From positions 1 through 5,120 of the forward strand of contig JBEQBT010000247.1 in assembly GCA_041639705.1 (NCBI GenBank): a stretch of DNA of 5,120 bases, given 5' to 3'. Positions 1 to 5,120 of this stretch are shown here, piece after piece. This DNA is from JARDZI01 sp041639705 (GTDB lineage: Bacteria; Bacillota; Clostridia; Clostridiales; Caloramatoraceae). Every line of letters starts with the position of its first letter. Within the stretch, counting starts at the first letter, position 1. The notes beneath the pieces are model-generated. The model had not been told where the DNA came from, ran no database searches, and saw only the letters and a list, made by a program, of their open reading frames with translations. A program made the translations under genes and the position numbers.

Positions 1-911
1 TGGCAAAGAGACTGGTTGAAATAGCACACAAGGAAGAGGCAAAGGTTATATGCCATGGATGTACAGGTAAAGGAAACGACCAGGTACGTTTTGAGGTTGG
101 AATTGCCTCCTTTGACCCCACAATTAAGATAATTGCACCCTGGAGAATATGGGACATTGATTCAAGGGAAGCAGCAATTGATTATGCAGAGGCAAGGGGA
201 ATTGAAGTTCCTGTTACAAAGAAAAAGATATATTCAATGGATAAGAACCTATGGCATTTAAGCCATGAGGGTGGAGAGCTTGAGGATCCAATGAATGAAC
301 ATAACCAAGCAATGTATCAGATGACTACTCCTGTAGAAAAAGCTCCAGATAAGCCAGAGTATGTTGAAATATACTTTGAAAAGGGAGAACCTAAAAAGGT
401 TAATGGTGTGGAAATGGACCCTGTGGCCATGATAGAATTATTAAATAAGGTTGCTGGTGATAATGGTGTTGGTATAATAGATATTGTAGAAAATAGATTA
501 GTAGGAATGAAATCAAGGGGAGTATATGAGACACCAGCTGGAACACTTCTATATGAAGCACATGACAATCTGGAAAGATTGACACTTGATAAACAGACCT
601 ATCACTATAAGCAGCTAGTTGCTCAAAAATATGGTGAGCTCGTTTATGATGGACTATGGTTTTCCCAGTTGAGAAATGCTCTTGATGCATTTGTAGATTC
701 TACTCAGGAAACTGTAACAGGAAGTGTAAAGCTTAAATTATATAAGGGTAATATAATGGTTGCATCAGTTGATACACCCTATGGATTATACAAAGAAGAG
801 ATTTCTTCCTTTAAAACAGGAAGCTTATACAGCCATAAGGATTCAGAGGGCTTTATAAATCTATTTGGACTACCATCAAAAATAAGCGCAATGGTTAACA
901 ATAAAAAATAA
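1..911 (+). CDS. argG: Argininosuccinate synthase, C-terminal three quarters (5' end outside window)
   Basis: Cytosolic enzyme that joins citrulline and aspartate, using ATP, to make argininosuccinate, the next-to-last step of arginine synthesis. The frame is open from base 3 and ends with TAA at 909-911, giving about 302 residues. The family is about 400 residues long, so roughly 100 N-terminal residues, including the ATP-binding P-loop, lie upstream of the window. The hallmark substrate-binding stretch HGCTGKGNDQVRFE is encoded at about 48-89. Further family blocks are IIAPWRIWD (about 132-158), the KNLWHLSHEGGELEDP block (about 243-290), and the ending FINLFGLPSKISAM. The ATG at 237 is internal and not a start, because conserved family sequence continues upstream of it. 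The family assignment is firm. A hairpin terminator follows, and argH lies 194 bp downstream on the same strand. Confidence 0.97.
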   Translation, partial: AKRLVEIAHKEEAKVICHGCTGKGNDQVRFEVGIASFDPTIKIIAPWRIWDIDSREAAIDYAEARGIEVPVTKKKIYSMDKNLWHLSHEGGELEDPMNEHNQAMYQMTTPVEKAPDKPEYVEIYFEKGEPKKVNGVEMDPVAMIELLNKVAGDNGVGIIDIVENRLVGMKSRGVYETPAGTLLYEAHDNLERLTLDKQTYHYKQLVAQKYGELVYDGLWFSQLRNALDAFVDSTQETVTGSVKLKLYKGNIMVASVDTPYGLYKEEISSFKTGSLYSHKDSEGFINLFGLPSKISAMVNNKK

Positions 912-915
912 AGAC

Positions 916-950
916 ACGGGTTTAAAATATTGTTGATTTTAACCCGTTTT
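916..950 (+). terminator. Hairpin terminator after argG
   Basis: Starting 4 bases after the argG stop, the arms acgggtttaaaat (916-928) and attttaacccgt (936-947) pair with one bulged T around a 7-base loop, and TTT follows before the sequence turns mixed. The GC part of the stem is short and the T-run is only about four bases. It may therefore be a partial terminator that lets some transcription through to argH. Confidence 0.7.
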
Positions 951-953
951 ACT

Positions 954-1044
954 GTAGGGGCGAACAGTATTCGCCCGCAGAGCACCTGCGAGTTAGGTTA
1001 TTCATCGATTGTTGATGTATAATAACGGGCGAACACTGTTGCCC
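954..1044. repeat. Compact palindromic repeat element (MITE/REP-like) between argG and argH
   Basis: The left end (gggcgaacagtattcgccc, 958-976) is nearly the reverse complement of the right end (gggcgaacactgttgccc, 1027-1044); they differ by one missing base and one substitution. The left end also folds on itself: gggcgaa (958-964) pairs with ttcgccc (970-976). Inside lie two more hairpins: cgcag/ctgcg (976-980 with 986-990), and gttatt/aataac (997-1002 with 1021-1026) with catc/gatg nested within it. The GC-rich ends stand out against the AT-rich surroundings, and no reading frame is present. Short GC-rich elements beginning GTAGGGGCGA are, from general knowledge, scattered in many clostridial and related genomes. 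That this is a dispersed copy is inferred, since only one copy is in view. Confidence 0.65.
1018..1023 (+). promoter_or_regulatory. Possible -10 box inside the palindromic element, reading towards argH
   Basis: A perfect TATAAT sits 82 bp before the argH start. No good -35 hexamer is found at 16-18 bp spacing (the sequence there is about aggtta). The TG in front directly abuts the box, so it is not a proper extended -10. If active, it would let argH be expressed despite the argG terminator. Weak, based on a single hexamer in AT-rich DNA. Confidence 0.25.
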
Positions 1045-1105
1045 AAATTGGAGATTTTTCGAATAAAAAGCAACATAGTCAAATAAAACAGGAAAGGATT
1101 TTTTT

Positions 1106-2425
1106 ATGAAGCTATGGGGAGGAAGATTTAAGGAATCTGAAAGCAAGCTTATGGAGGACTTTAACAGTTCCTTAAGCTTTGATAAAACCCTTTATAAACA
1201 GGATATAGAAGGGAGCATTGCTCATGTCCTAATGCTTGCCAAGTGTGGAATTATAAATCAAGAAGAGGGAAGCCTGATAAAAAAAGGACTTGAGGATATA
1301 CTCTTCGACATAGAATGTGGAGTACTTAAGCTAGAAGGCAGCTATGAGGATATTCACAGCTTTATAGAATCAAATCTGACTGCAAGACTTGGGGACCTAG
1401 GAAAAAAGCTGCATACAGCAAGAAGCAGAAACGACCAGGTAGCAGTAGATATGAGGCTCTATGCAAAGGAAGCAGCAAAGGAAGTATCAGAGAATATTAA
1501 GGCGCTCATAAGCACTCTTACTGACCTAGGAGAAAATAATTCAGGAGTAATTATGCCTGGATACACACATATGCAAAGGGCACAGGTTGTTACATTTAAA
1601 TATTACATGCTTGCATATGTAAGTATGTTTAAAAGGGATGTCAAAAGACTTGATAGTGCACTTGAAATACTAAATGAAAGTCCCCTTGGATGCTGTGCAC
1701 TTGCAGGAACTACCTATAATATAGATAGGGAATATACTGCAAAAAAGCTTGGATTTAATAAGCCTGTTGATAATTTTTTAGATGGTGTAAGCGACAGAGA
1801 TTATTTAATAGAGCTCCTGGGAGCTTTTTCGATAATAATGCTGCACTTAAGCAGACTTTCCGAGGAACTTATAATTTGGAGCAGCAAGGAGTTTGGCTTC
1901 ATCCAAATAAGTGATGAATTTGCAACAGGGAGCAGCATTATGCCTCAAAAGAAAAACCCAGATGCAGCAGAGCTTATAAGAGGGAAAACAGGGAGGGTAT
2001 ATGGAGCACTTGTTTCTCTCTTGACTACAATGAAGTCACTTCCACTTGCATACAACAAGGATATGCAGGAGGATAAAGAACCCTTCTTTGACTCAGTAAA
2101 GACAGTATTATCCTCCATACAGGTTATGGCTGGAATGTTAAAGACACTAACTGTAAAGAGCGGCAGAATGAAGGAAGCAGTTAAATTGGGCTTCCTAAAT
2201 GCAACCGAAGTTGCCGACTACCTTGTACTAAAGGGAATGCCCTTTAGAGATGCCCACGGGGTTGTTGGAAGCATTGTGTTGTACTGTGAGGAGAATAACT
2301 GCTCAATTGAAGAGCTTAGCTTGGGGGAGTTGAAAGGGTTCAGCTCATTGTTTGAAGAGGGTGTCTATGAATATATTGACTATGAAAATAGTCTAGAGAA
2401 GGGAATAAAAAAGCAGATGAAATAA
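1106..2425 (+). CDS. argH: Argininosuccinate lyase
   Basis: Splits argininosuccinate into arginine and fumarate, the last step of arginine synthesis; it works in the cytosol as a homotetramer with composite active sites. The 439-residue product belongs to the fumarase/aspartase superfamily. Visible motifs: the N-terminal block MKLWGGRF; SFIESNLTARLGDLGKKLHTARSRNDQV (85-112) with the substrate-binding HTARSRNDQ; PGYTHMQRAQ (151-160) with the catalytic-region Thr154-His155; and the superfamily signature GSSIMPQKKNP (275-285) in the mobile serine loop that carries the catalytic serine. The ATG at 1106 is supported by aggaaagga at 1090-1098, 7 bases upstream, and by the family N-terminus. The protein is short for the family (commonly about 440-470) and ends in a lysine-rich tail without the Gly-Gly-Thr-type motif often seen near the C-terminus. 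All catalytic motifs are intact, so it should be active. The gene is separated from argG by a terminator and a palindromic element. Confidence 0.97.
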   Translation: MKLWGGRFKESESKLMEDFNSSLSFDKTLYKQDIEGSIAHVLMLAKCGIINQEEGSLIKKGLEDILFDIECGVLKLEGSYEDIHSFIESNLTARLGDLGKKLHTARSRNDQVAVDMRLYAKEAAKEVSENIKALISTLTDLGENNSGVIMPGYTHMQRAQVVTFKYYMLAYVSMFKRDVKRLDSALEILNESPLGCCALAGTTYNIDREYTAKKLGFNKPVDNFLDGVSDRDYLIELLGAFSIIMLHLSRLSEELIIWSSKEFGFIQISDEFATGSSIMPQKKNPDAAELIRGKTGRVYGALVSLLTTMKSLPLAYNKDMQEDKEPFFDSVKTVLSSIQVMAGMLKTLTVKSGRMKEAVKLGFLNATEVADYLVLKGMPFRDAHGVVGSIVLYCEENNCSIEELSLGELKGFSSLFEEGVYEYIDYENSLEKGIKKQMK

Positions 2426-2477
2426 AAAAAGCAGGAGTCCTATTGGAAGTTAGATTCAAATAGAACTCCTGCTTTTT
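2426..2477. terminator. Bidirectional terminator downstream of argH
   Basis: A perfect 13-bp stem is formed by aaaaagcaggagt (2426-2438) and actcctgcttttt (2465-2477). An imperfect inner stem, ctattgg (2440-2446) with caaatag (2457-2463), extends the hairpin. It starts right after the argH stop codon. On the + strand the stem ends in TTTTT. On the - strand it is followed by a run of seven T, then ATTT. It can therefore end argH transcripts and also any leftward transcript from the minus-strand genes at 2487-2933. Confidence 0.88.
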
Positions 2478-2486
2478 ACGTTGATA

Positions 2487-2717
2487 TTAAAACTGCATTT
2501 TTACTATACTATCTAAAACAATTGACTGTTTCATATCAATTATTTCATAATTTTCTGAACGTCTGAATGTTAAAAGCATGCTCTTTATTGTAAATTCGAA
2601 TGTTCCGTCCATAAGTATATCCATCTTGTTAATTAGTTTATTACAGCCTTTGATTTTGTTCCTGTATGTTAATATGTAGAATAAGTGTACAGCTCCTGAT
2701 AATTTGAAAACTATCAC
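2487..2717 (-). CDS. Doubtful 76-residue hypothetical protein
   Basis: A GTG-initiated frame on the minus strand ending in TAA at 2487-2489. The predicted product is mixed in character, with a mildly hydrophobic start and a charged C-terminal half (for example TFRRSENYEIIDMKQ). No family is recognised and no motif seen. For it: it follows a probable membrane-protein gene by only three bases on the same strand and ends 9 bp before a terminator that works in its direction. Against it: no ribosome binding site before the GTG, the start lies inside an inverted repeat (2685-2735), and the internal ATGs at 2624 and 2612 lack a convincing Shine-Dalgarno sequence. It may be a gene remnant or a chance frame. 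Apart from this frame and the inverted repeat, nothing else is seen in 2478-2720. Confidence 0.25.
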   Translation of the reverse strand: MIVFKLSGAVHLFYILTYRNKIKGCNKLINKMDILMDGTFEFTIKSMLLTFRRSENYEIIDMKQSIVLDSIVKMQF

Positions 2718-2735
2718 TTGCTATGAGCTGTGCAC
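2685..2735. repeat. Nested inverted repeat at the end of the minus-strand membrane-protein gene
   Basis: The outer arms gtgtacagctc (2685-2695) and gagctgtgcac (2725-2735) pair at 10 of 11 positions. An inner stem tgata/tatca (2697-2701 with 2711-2715) is nested within. On the minus strand the first arm covers the last codons of the 70-residue membrane protein, so the structure may act as its 3' hairpin. The tail after it on that strand (acttattct) is a poor T-run, so termination would be weak. On the + strand it is followed by cccttttattttt. Confidence 0.5.
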
Positions 2736-2933
2736 CCTTTTATTTTTACATTTTATAAATGTTACTCCTGTAACACAAAATATAGGAGCAAATACCAGTA
2801 GTATAAGAGAAGGAACATAAAATGCAATTATGCCCCAGCCTGTGACTGCAAGGGTAGAACCAAGACCAATGATTGCAAGTATGCATCTTGTAAAAAACCT
2901 TAATACTATTTTGGGAAAAATGGTATTGATCAA
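2721..2933 (-). CDS. Small membrane protein of unknown function, two predicted helices
   Basis: A 70-residue product with two hydrophobic stretches, about residues 17-36 (starting CILAIIGLGS) and 36-60 (containing PSLILLVFAPIF), followed by the basic tail KCKNKRVHSS. It reads as a plausible inner-membrane protein with a short charged C-terminus; no family is recognised. The start is TTG at 2933, the first possible start after an in-frame TGA at 2934-2936. The sequence just upstream has no strong Shine-Dalgarno motif, only aagtga. A well-spaced promoter lies just upstream on the same strand (2965-2993), which supports a real gene. Other frames over this stretch give Cys/His/Trp-rich products typical of shadow frames. 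The gene is transcribed away from the secreted surface-protein gene that begins at 3156. No role can be inferred from the context. Confidence 0.55.
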   Translation of the reverse strand: MINTIFPKIVLRFFTRCILAIIGLGSTLAVTGWGIIAFYVPSLILLVFAPIFCVTGVTFIKCKNKRVHSS

Positions 2934-2964
2934 TCACTTATTTAAGTTTTATGTAATTTATCTA

Positions 2965-2993
2965 AATATAATCAATACTACCTTATTATTCAA
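2965..2993 (-). promoter_or_regulatory. Sigma-A-type promoter for the small membrane protein
   Basis: On the minus strand, a -35 box TTGAAT (2988-2993) and a -10 box TATATT (2965-2970) are separated by exactly 17 bp. The boxes match the consensus at 4/6 and 5/6 positions. Transcription would start near 2958, leaving a leader of about 25 bases before the TTG start at 2933. The spacer contains one copy of the gtattgat motif, which recurs nearby. Confidence 0.5.
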
Positions 2994-3055
2994 ATTAAAT
3001 TACCATCAATACCATATGTAAATTTCCTTCCATTAACGATATCATCTTAATAACA

Positions 3056-3081
3056 GTCATAATTTATCCATAAATTATGAC
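3056..3081. promoter_or_regulatory. Perfect inverted repeat, operator-like, in the divergent intergenic region
   Basis: The arms gtcataattta (3056-3066) and taaattatgac (3071-3081) are perfect reverse complements around the 4-base spacer tcca. The site lies 75 bp upstream of the secreted-protein start and about 120 bp upstream of the divergent minus-strand gene. There is no T-run after it on either strand, so a terminator is unlikely. The size and symmetry fit a binding site for a dimeric regulator, though an AT-rich RNA hairpin is also possible. No convincing -35/-10 pair is seen for the 3156 gene; the best single hexamer is TATAAA at 3121-3126. Confidence 0.45.
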
Positions 3082-3155
3082 AACATTCACTTAATTATCT
3101 TCATCATTTCAAAAAAGTTATATAAACACAATATCAAACAAAGGGAGTAAATTTA

Positions 3156-4673
3156 ATGAACAAAAAAATGAAAGCAATATCCATAATACTGCTTTTCATT
3201 CTATTCTTTACACTGCTTCCAACTCAATCTCTTGCACAGGAAATAACAAAGTCAATTGATCAAAGTAATACAATCGATACACCACCAGTAGAGGAAGCAA
3301 GTAAACCAGAACCTAAAATAGTTGAAGAGATAACAGATAAACGTGAGAAAAATGTTAAACATTTTCTAAAAGAGGACATGACTCAGGAAGCCGATGTATA
3401 TCCAACAGCAGTACACTACATAAGTAATGGTAAATGGAAGGATATAAATAATACTTTAATTGATGAAAAGGATGAGAATAATAATGATGTTCTTGGAAAC
3501 AAGGACAACAGCTATAAAGTAAAAATAGCTAAGAATACCAGTTCAAATAAGCTTGTTAGAATAACAAAGGATAAGTATGAAATATCCTGGAACATGGAGA
3601 ATATTACACAATCAAAATCACAGGTAGTACCAGTTAATACAAGCTTAATAAATTCCAAATCAGAAAATGAAAAGAAAAGAACCTTATCAAAGTTATCATC
3701 AACAGTTAACTTTTTAAACATTTTACCAAATACAGATTTACAATATATTGTTGAGCCTGAAGGTGTGAAGGAAAACATAATAATTAACCAAAGGGTTGAT
3801 AATCCTGTATATAAATTTAACATTAGTTCTAAAAACTTAACAGCGAAGCTGCAGGAGGATAAGTCTATAATCTTTTACGATATCTCAGATTCCTCAAAAG
3901 CAATATTTAAGCTTGATAAGCCATTTATGTATGATAAAAATGGCGAACAAAGTAAAGATATAAATATAACTCTTGAGAAAGTAAATAATGAATATATTTT
4001 AATGTTAACTCCCGACAACAATTGGCTTAGCAGTTCAGATAGAGTATATCCAGTTACAATTGACCCACAGGTTTCAACATCTCTTGATAAAGCAAATATA
4101 CACGATGCCCATGTAACCGAAACATACCCAACAACTAATTATCAACTGAGCTATATGCTTAAAACTGGTGTGGGAAGAAACAGAACCTATGTAAAATTTG
4201 ACCTGCCAGCACTTTCAGCAGGTGATATGGTAATAGGAGCAGTATTTAATGCTACACTTTTAAGCTCAAATCCTGACTACCGTCAGGTAGATGTTCACAA
4301 GGTATTAGCAGACTGGAATGATTCAACAATAACCTGGAGCAACATGCCAGCATATAACACAGCTAAAATCGAAGATTATCAAAATGTTAAAGATATGAAT
4401 ATACCTTACTCCTGGAATGTAACAGGCATTGTAAAGGACTGGTATCAGACAGGTAATAATTATGGACTTATGCTTAAAAACCATGATGAAACAACCGGTT
4501 ATGTTGAATACTACTCAACAGATACAAACTTAGCTTATCAGCAGTATAGGCCCCAGGTAACAATAAGCTATCTGAACAATTCAGGCCTTGAAGGATACTG
4601 GACATACCATTCCCAAAGTATCGGCAGAGCCGGGACAAGCTATATTAATGATTATAATGGAAATTTAATATAA
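3156..4673 (+). CDS. Secreted DNRLRE-domain protein, N-terminal part of a YD-repeat (WapA/Rhs-like) surface protein cut by a TAA
   Basis: Start ATG 3156 is supported by aagggag (3141-3147), 8 bases upstream. Residues 1-27 are a signal peptide: basic MNKKMK, a hydrophobic core ISIILLFILFFTLL, and a likely signal peptidase I cut after SLA27. Residues 30-80 form a charged, Pro/Glu-rich linker. Residues about 80-304 are an extracellular region of the kind found in these proteins, ending with the typical VYPVTIDPQV (298-306). Residues about 307-472 resemble a DNRLRE domain, a beta-sandwich linked to carbohydrate or surface binding; supporting segments are TYVKFDLPAL, DVHKVLADWNDSTITWSNMP, WNVTGIVKDWYQTGNNYGLML and YRPQVTISY. 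Residues 480-505 begin the Rhs-type core (YWTYHSQSIGRAGTSYINDYNGNLI), where TAA ends the frame. The same frame continues open beyond it with the matching downstream module. The 505-residue product could still be secreted, but no cell-wall anchor is visible. Family assignment is by recognised sequence pattern; ligand and role are unknown. Confidence 0.85.
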   Translation: MNKKMKAISIILLFILFFTLLPTQSLAQEITKSIDQSNTIDTPPVEEASKPEPKIVEEITDKREKNVKHFLKEDMTQEADVYPTAVHYISNGKWKDINNTLIDEKDENNNDVLGNKDNSYKVKIAKNTSSNKLVRITKDKYEISWNMENITQSKSQVVPVNTSLINSKSENEKKRTLSKLSSTVNFLNILPNTDLQYIVEPEGVKENIIINQRVDNPVYKFNISSKNLTAKLQEDKSIIFYDISDSSKAIFKLDKPFMYDKNGEQSKDINITLEKVNNEYILMLTPDNNWLSSSDRVYPVTIDPQVSTSLDKANIHDAHVTETYPTTNYQLSYMLKTGVGRNRTYVKFDLPALSAGDMVIGAVFNATLLSSNPDYRQVDVHKVLADWNDSTITWSNMPAYNTAKIEDYQNVKDMNIPYSWNVTGIVKDWYQTGNNYGLMLKNHDETTGYVEYYSTDTNLAYQQYRPQVTISYLNNSGLEGYWTYHSQSIGRAGTSYINDYNGNLI

Positions 4674-5120
4674 ATTCATAATGACCTGACTATGAATGGA
4701 AACAAATTACCTGTTTCATTAAATCATGTATACAATACAAATGACTGGGGAAAGGGAGTAGGCCAGGGTTTAGGCTGGAGACTAAACCTTTACCAGGAGC
4801 TTGCACTAGTTAATATAGATAATACACAGTATTATATGTACACAGATGAGGACGGTACAAAGCATTACCTTTTATATGATTCGGATTTAAAAGTCTACAA
4901 AGATGAGTCCGGACTAGATTTAACAATGGTAAAAAATACTGATGGAACTTATACAATTATGGATAAGGGTGGAAATAAATTATACTTCACCACATCAGGA
5001 TATTTATTTAAAATAGAGGACAACAATTCAAATACAATGAATCTAACCTATACGGGCGGAAGAATAACAAGCATTACAGACGGTGCTGGAAGAGTTACAG
5101 AGTTGACATATAATGAGGCT
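4674..5120 (+). pseudogene. Continuation of the same gene after the in-frame stop: Rhs/YD-repeat core, runs off the window
   Basis: In the same frame as the 3156 gene, 149 further codons are open with no second stop. They read directly on from the interrupted motif: NGNLI, stop, IHNDLTMNGNKLPVSLNHVYN. Next come GVGQGLGWRLNLYQEL, YMYTDEDGTKHYLLYD and YKDESGLDLTM, and then YD-repeat-like units such as GYLFKIEDNNSNTMNLTY and GRITSITDGAGRVTELTY. This is the order expected in WapA/Rhs-like secreted proteins. There is no ribosome binding site before the first in-frame ATG (4692), and a restart there would lack a signal peptide, so independent expression is unlikely. One base change in the TAA, for example to TAT or TAC (Tyr, a plausible residue at this place), would restore a single long gene. 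It could be a real nonsense mutation, a sequencing error or, less likely, a readthrough site. Any C-terminal toxin-like tip would lie beyond the window. Confidence 0.75.

Noticed and set aside
237..911. ATG at 237 as the start of a separate 224-residue protein
   Set aside because: Conserved ArgG sequence (HGCTGKGNDQVRFE and following) continues in frame upstream to the window edge, so this is an internal methionine.
317..985. Overlapping minus-strand frames across argG and its 3' end
   Set aside because: They lie opposite a well-recognised enzyme gene, have low-complexity or Cys/His-rich translations and no ribosome binding site; they are shadows.
954..1044. CRISPR, tRNA or riboswitch as an explanation of the structured argG-argH gap
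   Set aside because: There are no spaced direct repeats, no tRNA arm pattern, and the inverted GC-rich ends fit a palindromic repeat element better than a known leader class.
2925..2934. 10-bp palindrome attgatcaat at the start of the minus-strand gene
   Set aside because: Short and AT-rich, easily produced by chance; kept only as part of the gtattgat motif observation.
2746..2937. Alternative minus-strand frame with a GTG start at 2937
   Set aside because: Its product is rich in His, Cys, Trp and Tyr and looks like an out-of-frame reading of the hydrophobic 70-residue protein in the neighbouring frame.
2830..3021. 63-codon plus-strand frame opposite the small membrane protein
   Set aside because: No ribosome binding site, an AT-driven C-terminal half (Ile/Asn/Leu/Tyr-rich), and it crosses the better-supported minus-strand gene and promoter.
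3512..3823. 103-codon minus-strand frame inside the surface-protein gene
   Set aside because: Antisense to a clear secreted-protein gene; its Phe/Leu/Ser-rich composition is what the complement of AT-rich coding DNA gives.
4671..4673. TAA as a recoded sense codon (alternative genetic code, or selenocysteine/pyrrolysine)
   Set aside because: argG and argH both use TAA as their natural end, and the known inserted amino acids use TGA or TAG, so TAA recoding has no support.
4692..5120. Independent gene restarting at ATG 4692
   Set aside because: No Shine-Dalgarno sequence precedes it, there is no signal peptide, and the sequence starts in the middle of a family motif that reads on from before the stop.

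Overview
The window looks like chromosomal DNA of a low-GC Firmicute of the Clostridium type. The DNA is AT-rich, codon choice favours ATA, AGA, TTA and AAA, purine-rich ribosome binding sites precede argH and the secreted-protein gene, and the protein types fit. The species cannot be named from the sequence alone.

Region 1 (1-2477, + strand) is an arginine biosynthesis block. It starts inside argG (argininosuccinate synthase, N-terminal part outside the window) and is followed by a complete argH (argininosuccinate lyase). These two enzymes do the last two steps from citrulline to arginine. The roughly 195-bp gap between them holds a hairpin terminator behind argG, then a compact palindromic element of about 87 bp (958-1044) that looks like a dispersed MITE/REP-type repeat, then a short AT-rich leader and a clear ribosome binding site for argH. 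A long stem with T-tracts on both strands (2426-2477) ends argH and can also stop transcription coming from the other side.

Region 2 (2478-3155) is sparse. On the minus strand there is a probable 70-residue, two-helix membrane protein with a good promoter but a TTG start and little Shine-Dalgarno signal. It is followed by a doubtful 76-codon frame that runs towards the argH terminator. A nested inverted repeat (2685-2735) lies at the end of the membrane-protein gene. A perfect 11-bp inverted repeat with a 4-base spacer (3056-3081) lies 75 bp before the next + strand gene.

Region 3 (3156-5120, + strand) encodes a large secreted cell-surface protein of the DNRLRE / YD-repeat (WapA/Rhs-like) type. 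The first 505 codons encode a signal peptide, a long extracellular N-terminal region and a DNRLRE-type beta-sandwich domain. A single in-frame TAA at 4671-4673 then interrupts the frame. The same frame stays open for 149 more codons to the window edge and encodes the expected Rhs/YD-repeat core. This in-frame nonsense codon, exactly between the two modules, is the most notable observation in the window. The simplest readings are a recently inactivated gene or a one-base sequence error; readthrough is a less likely alternative.
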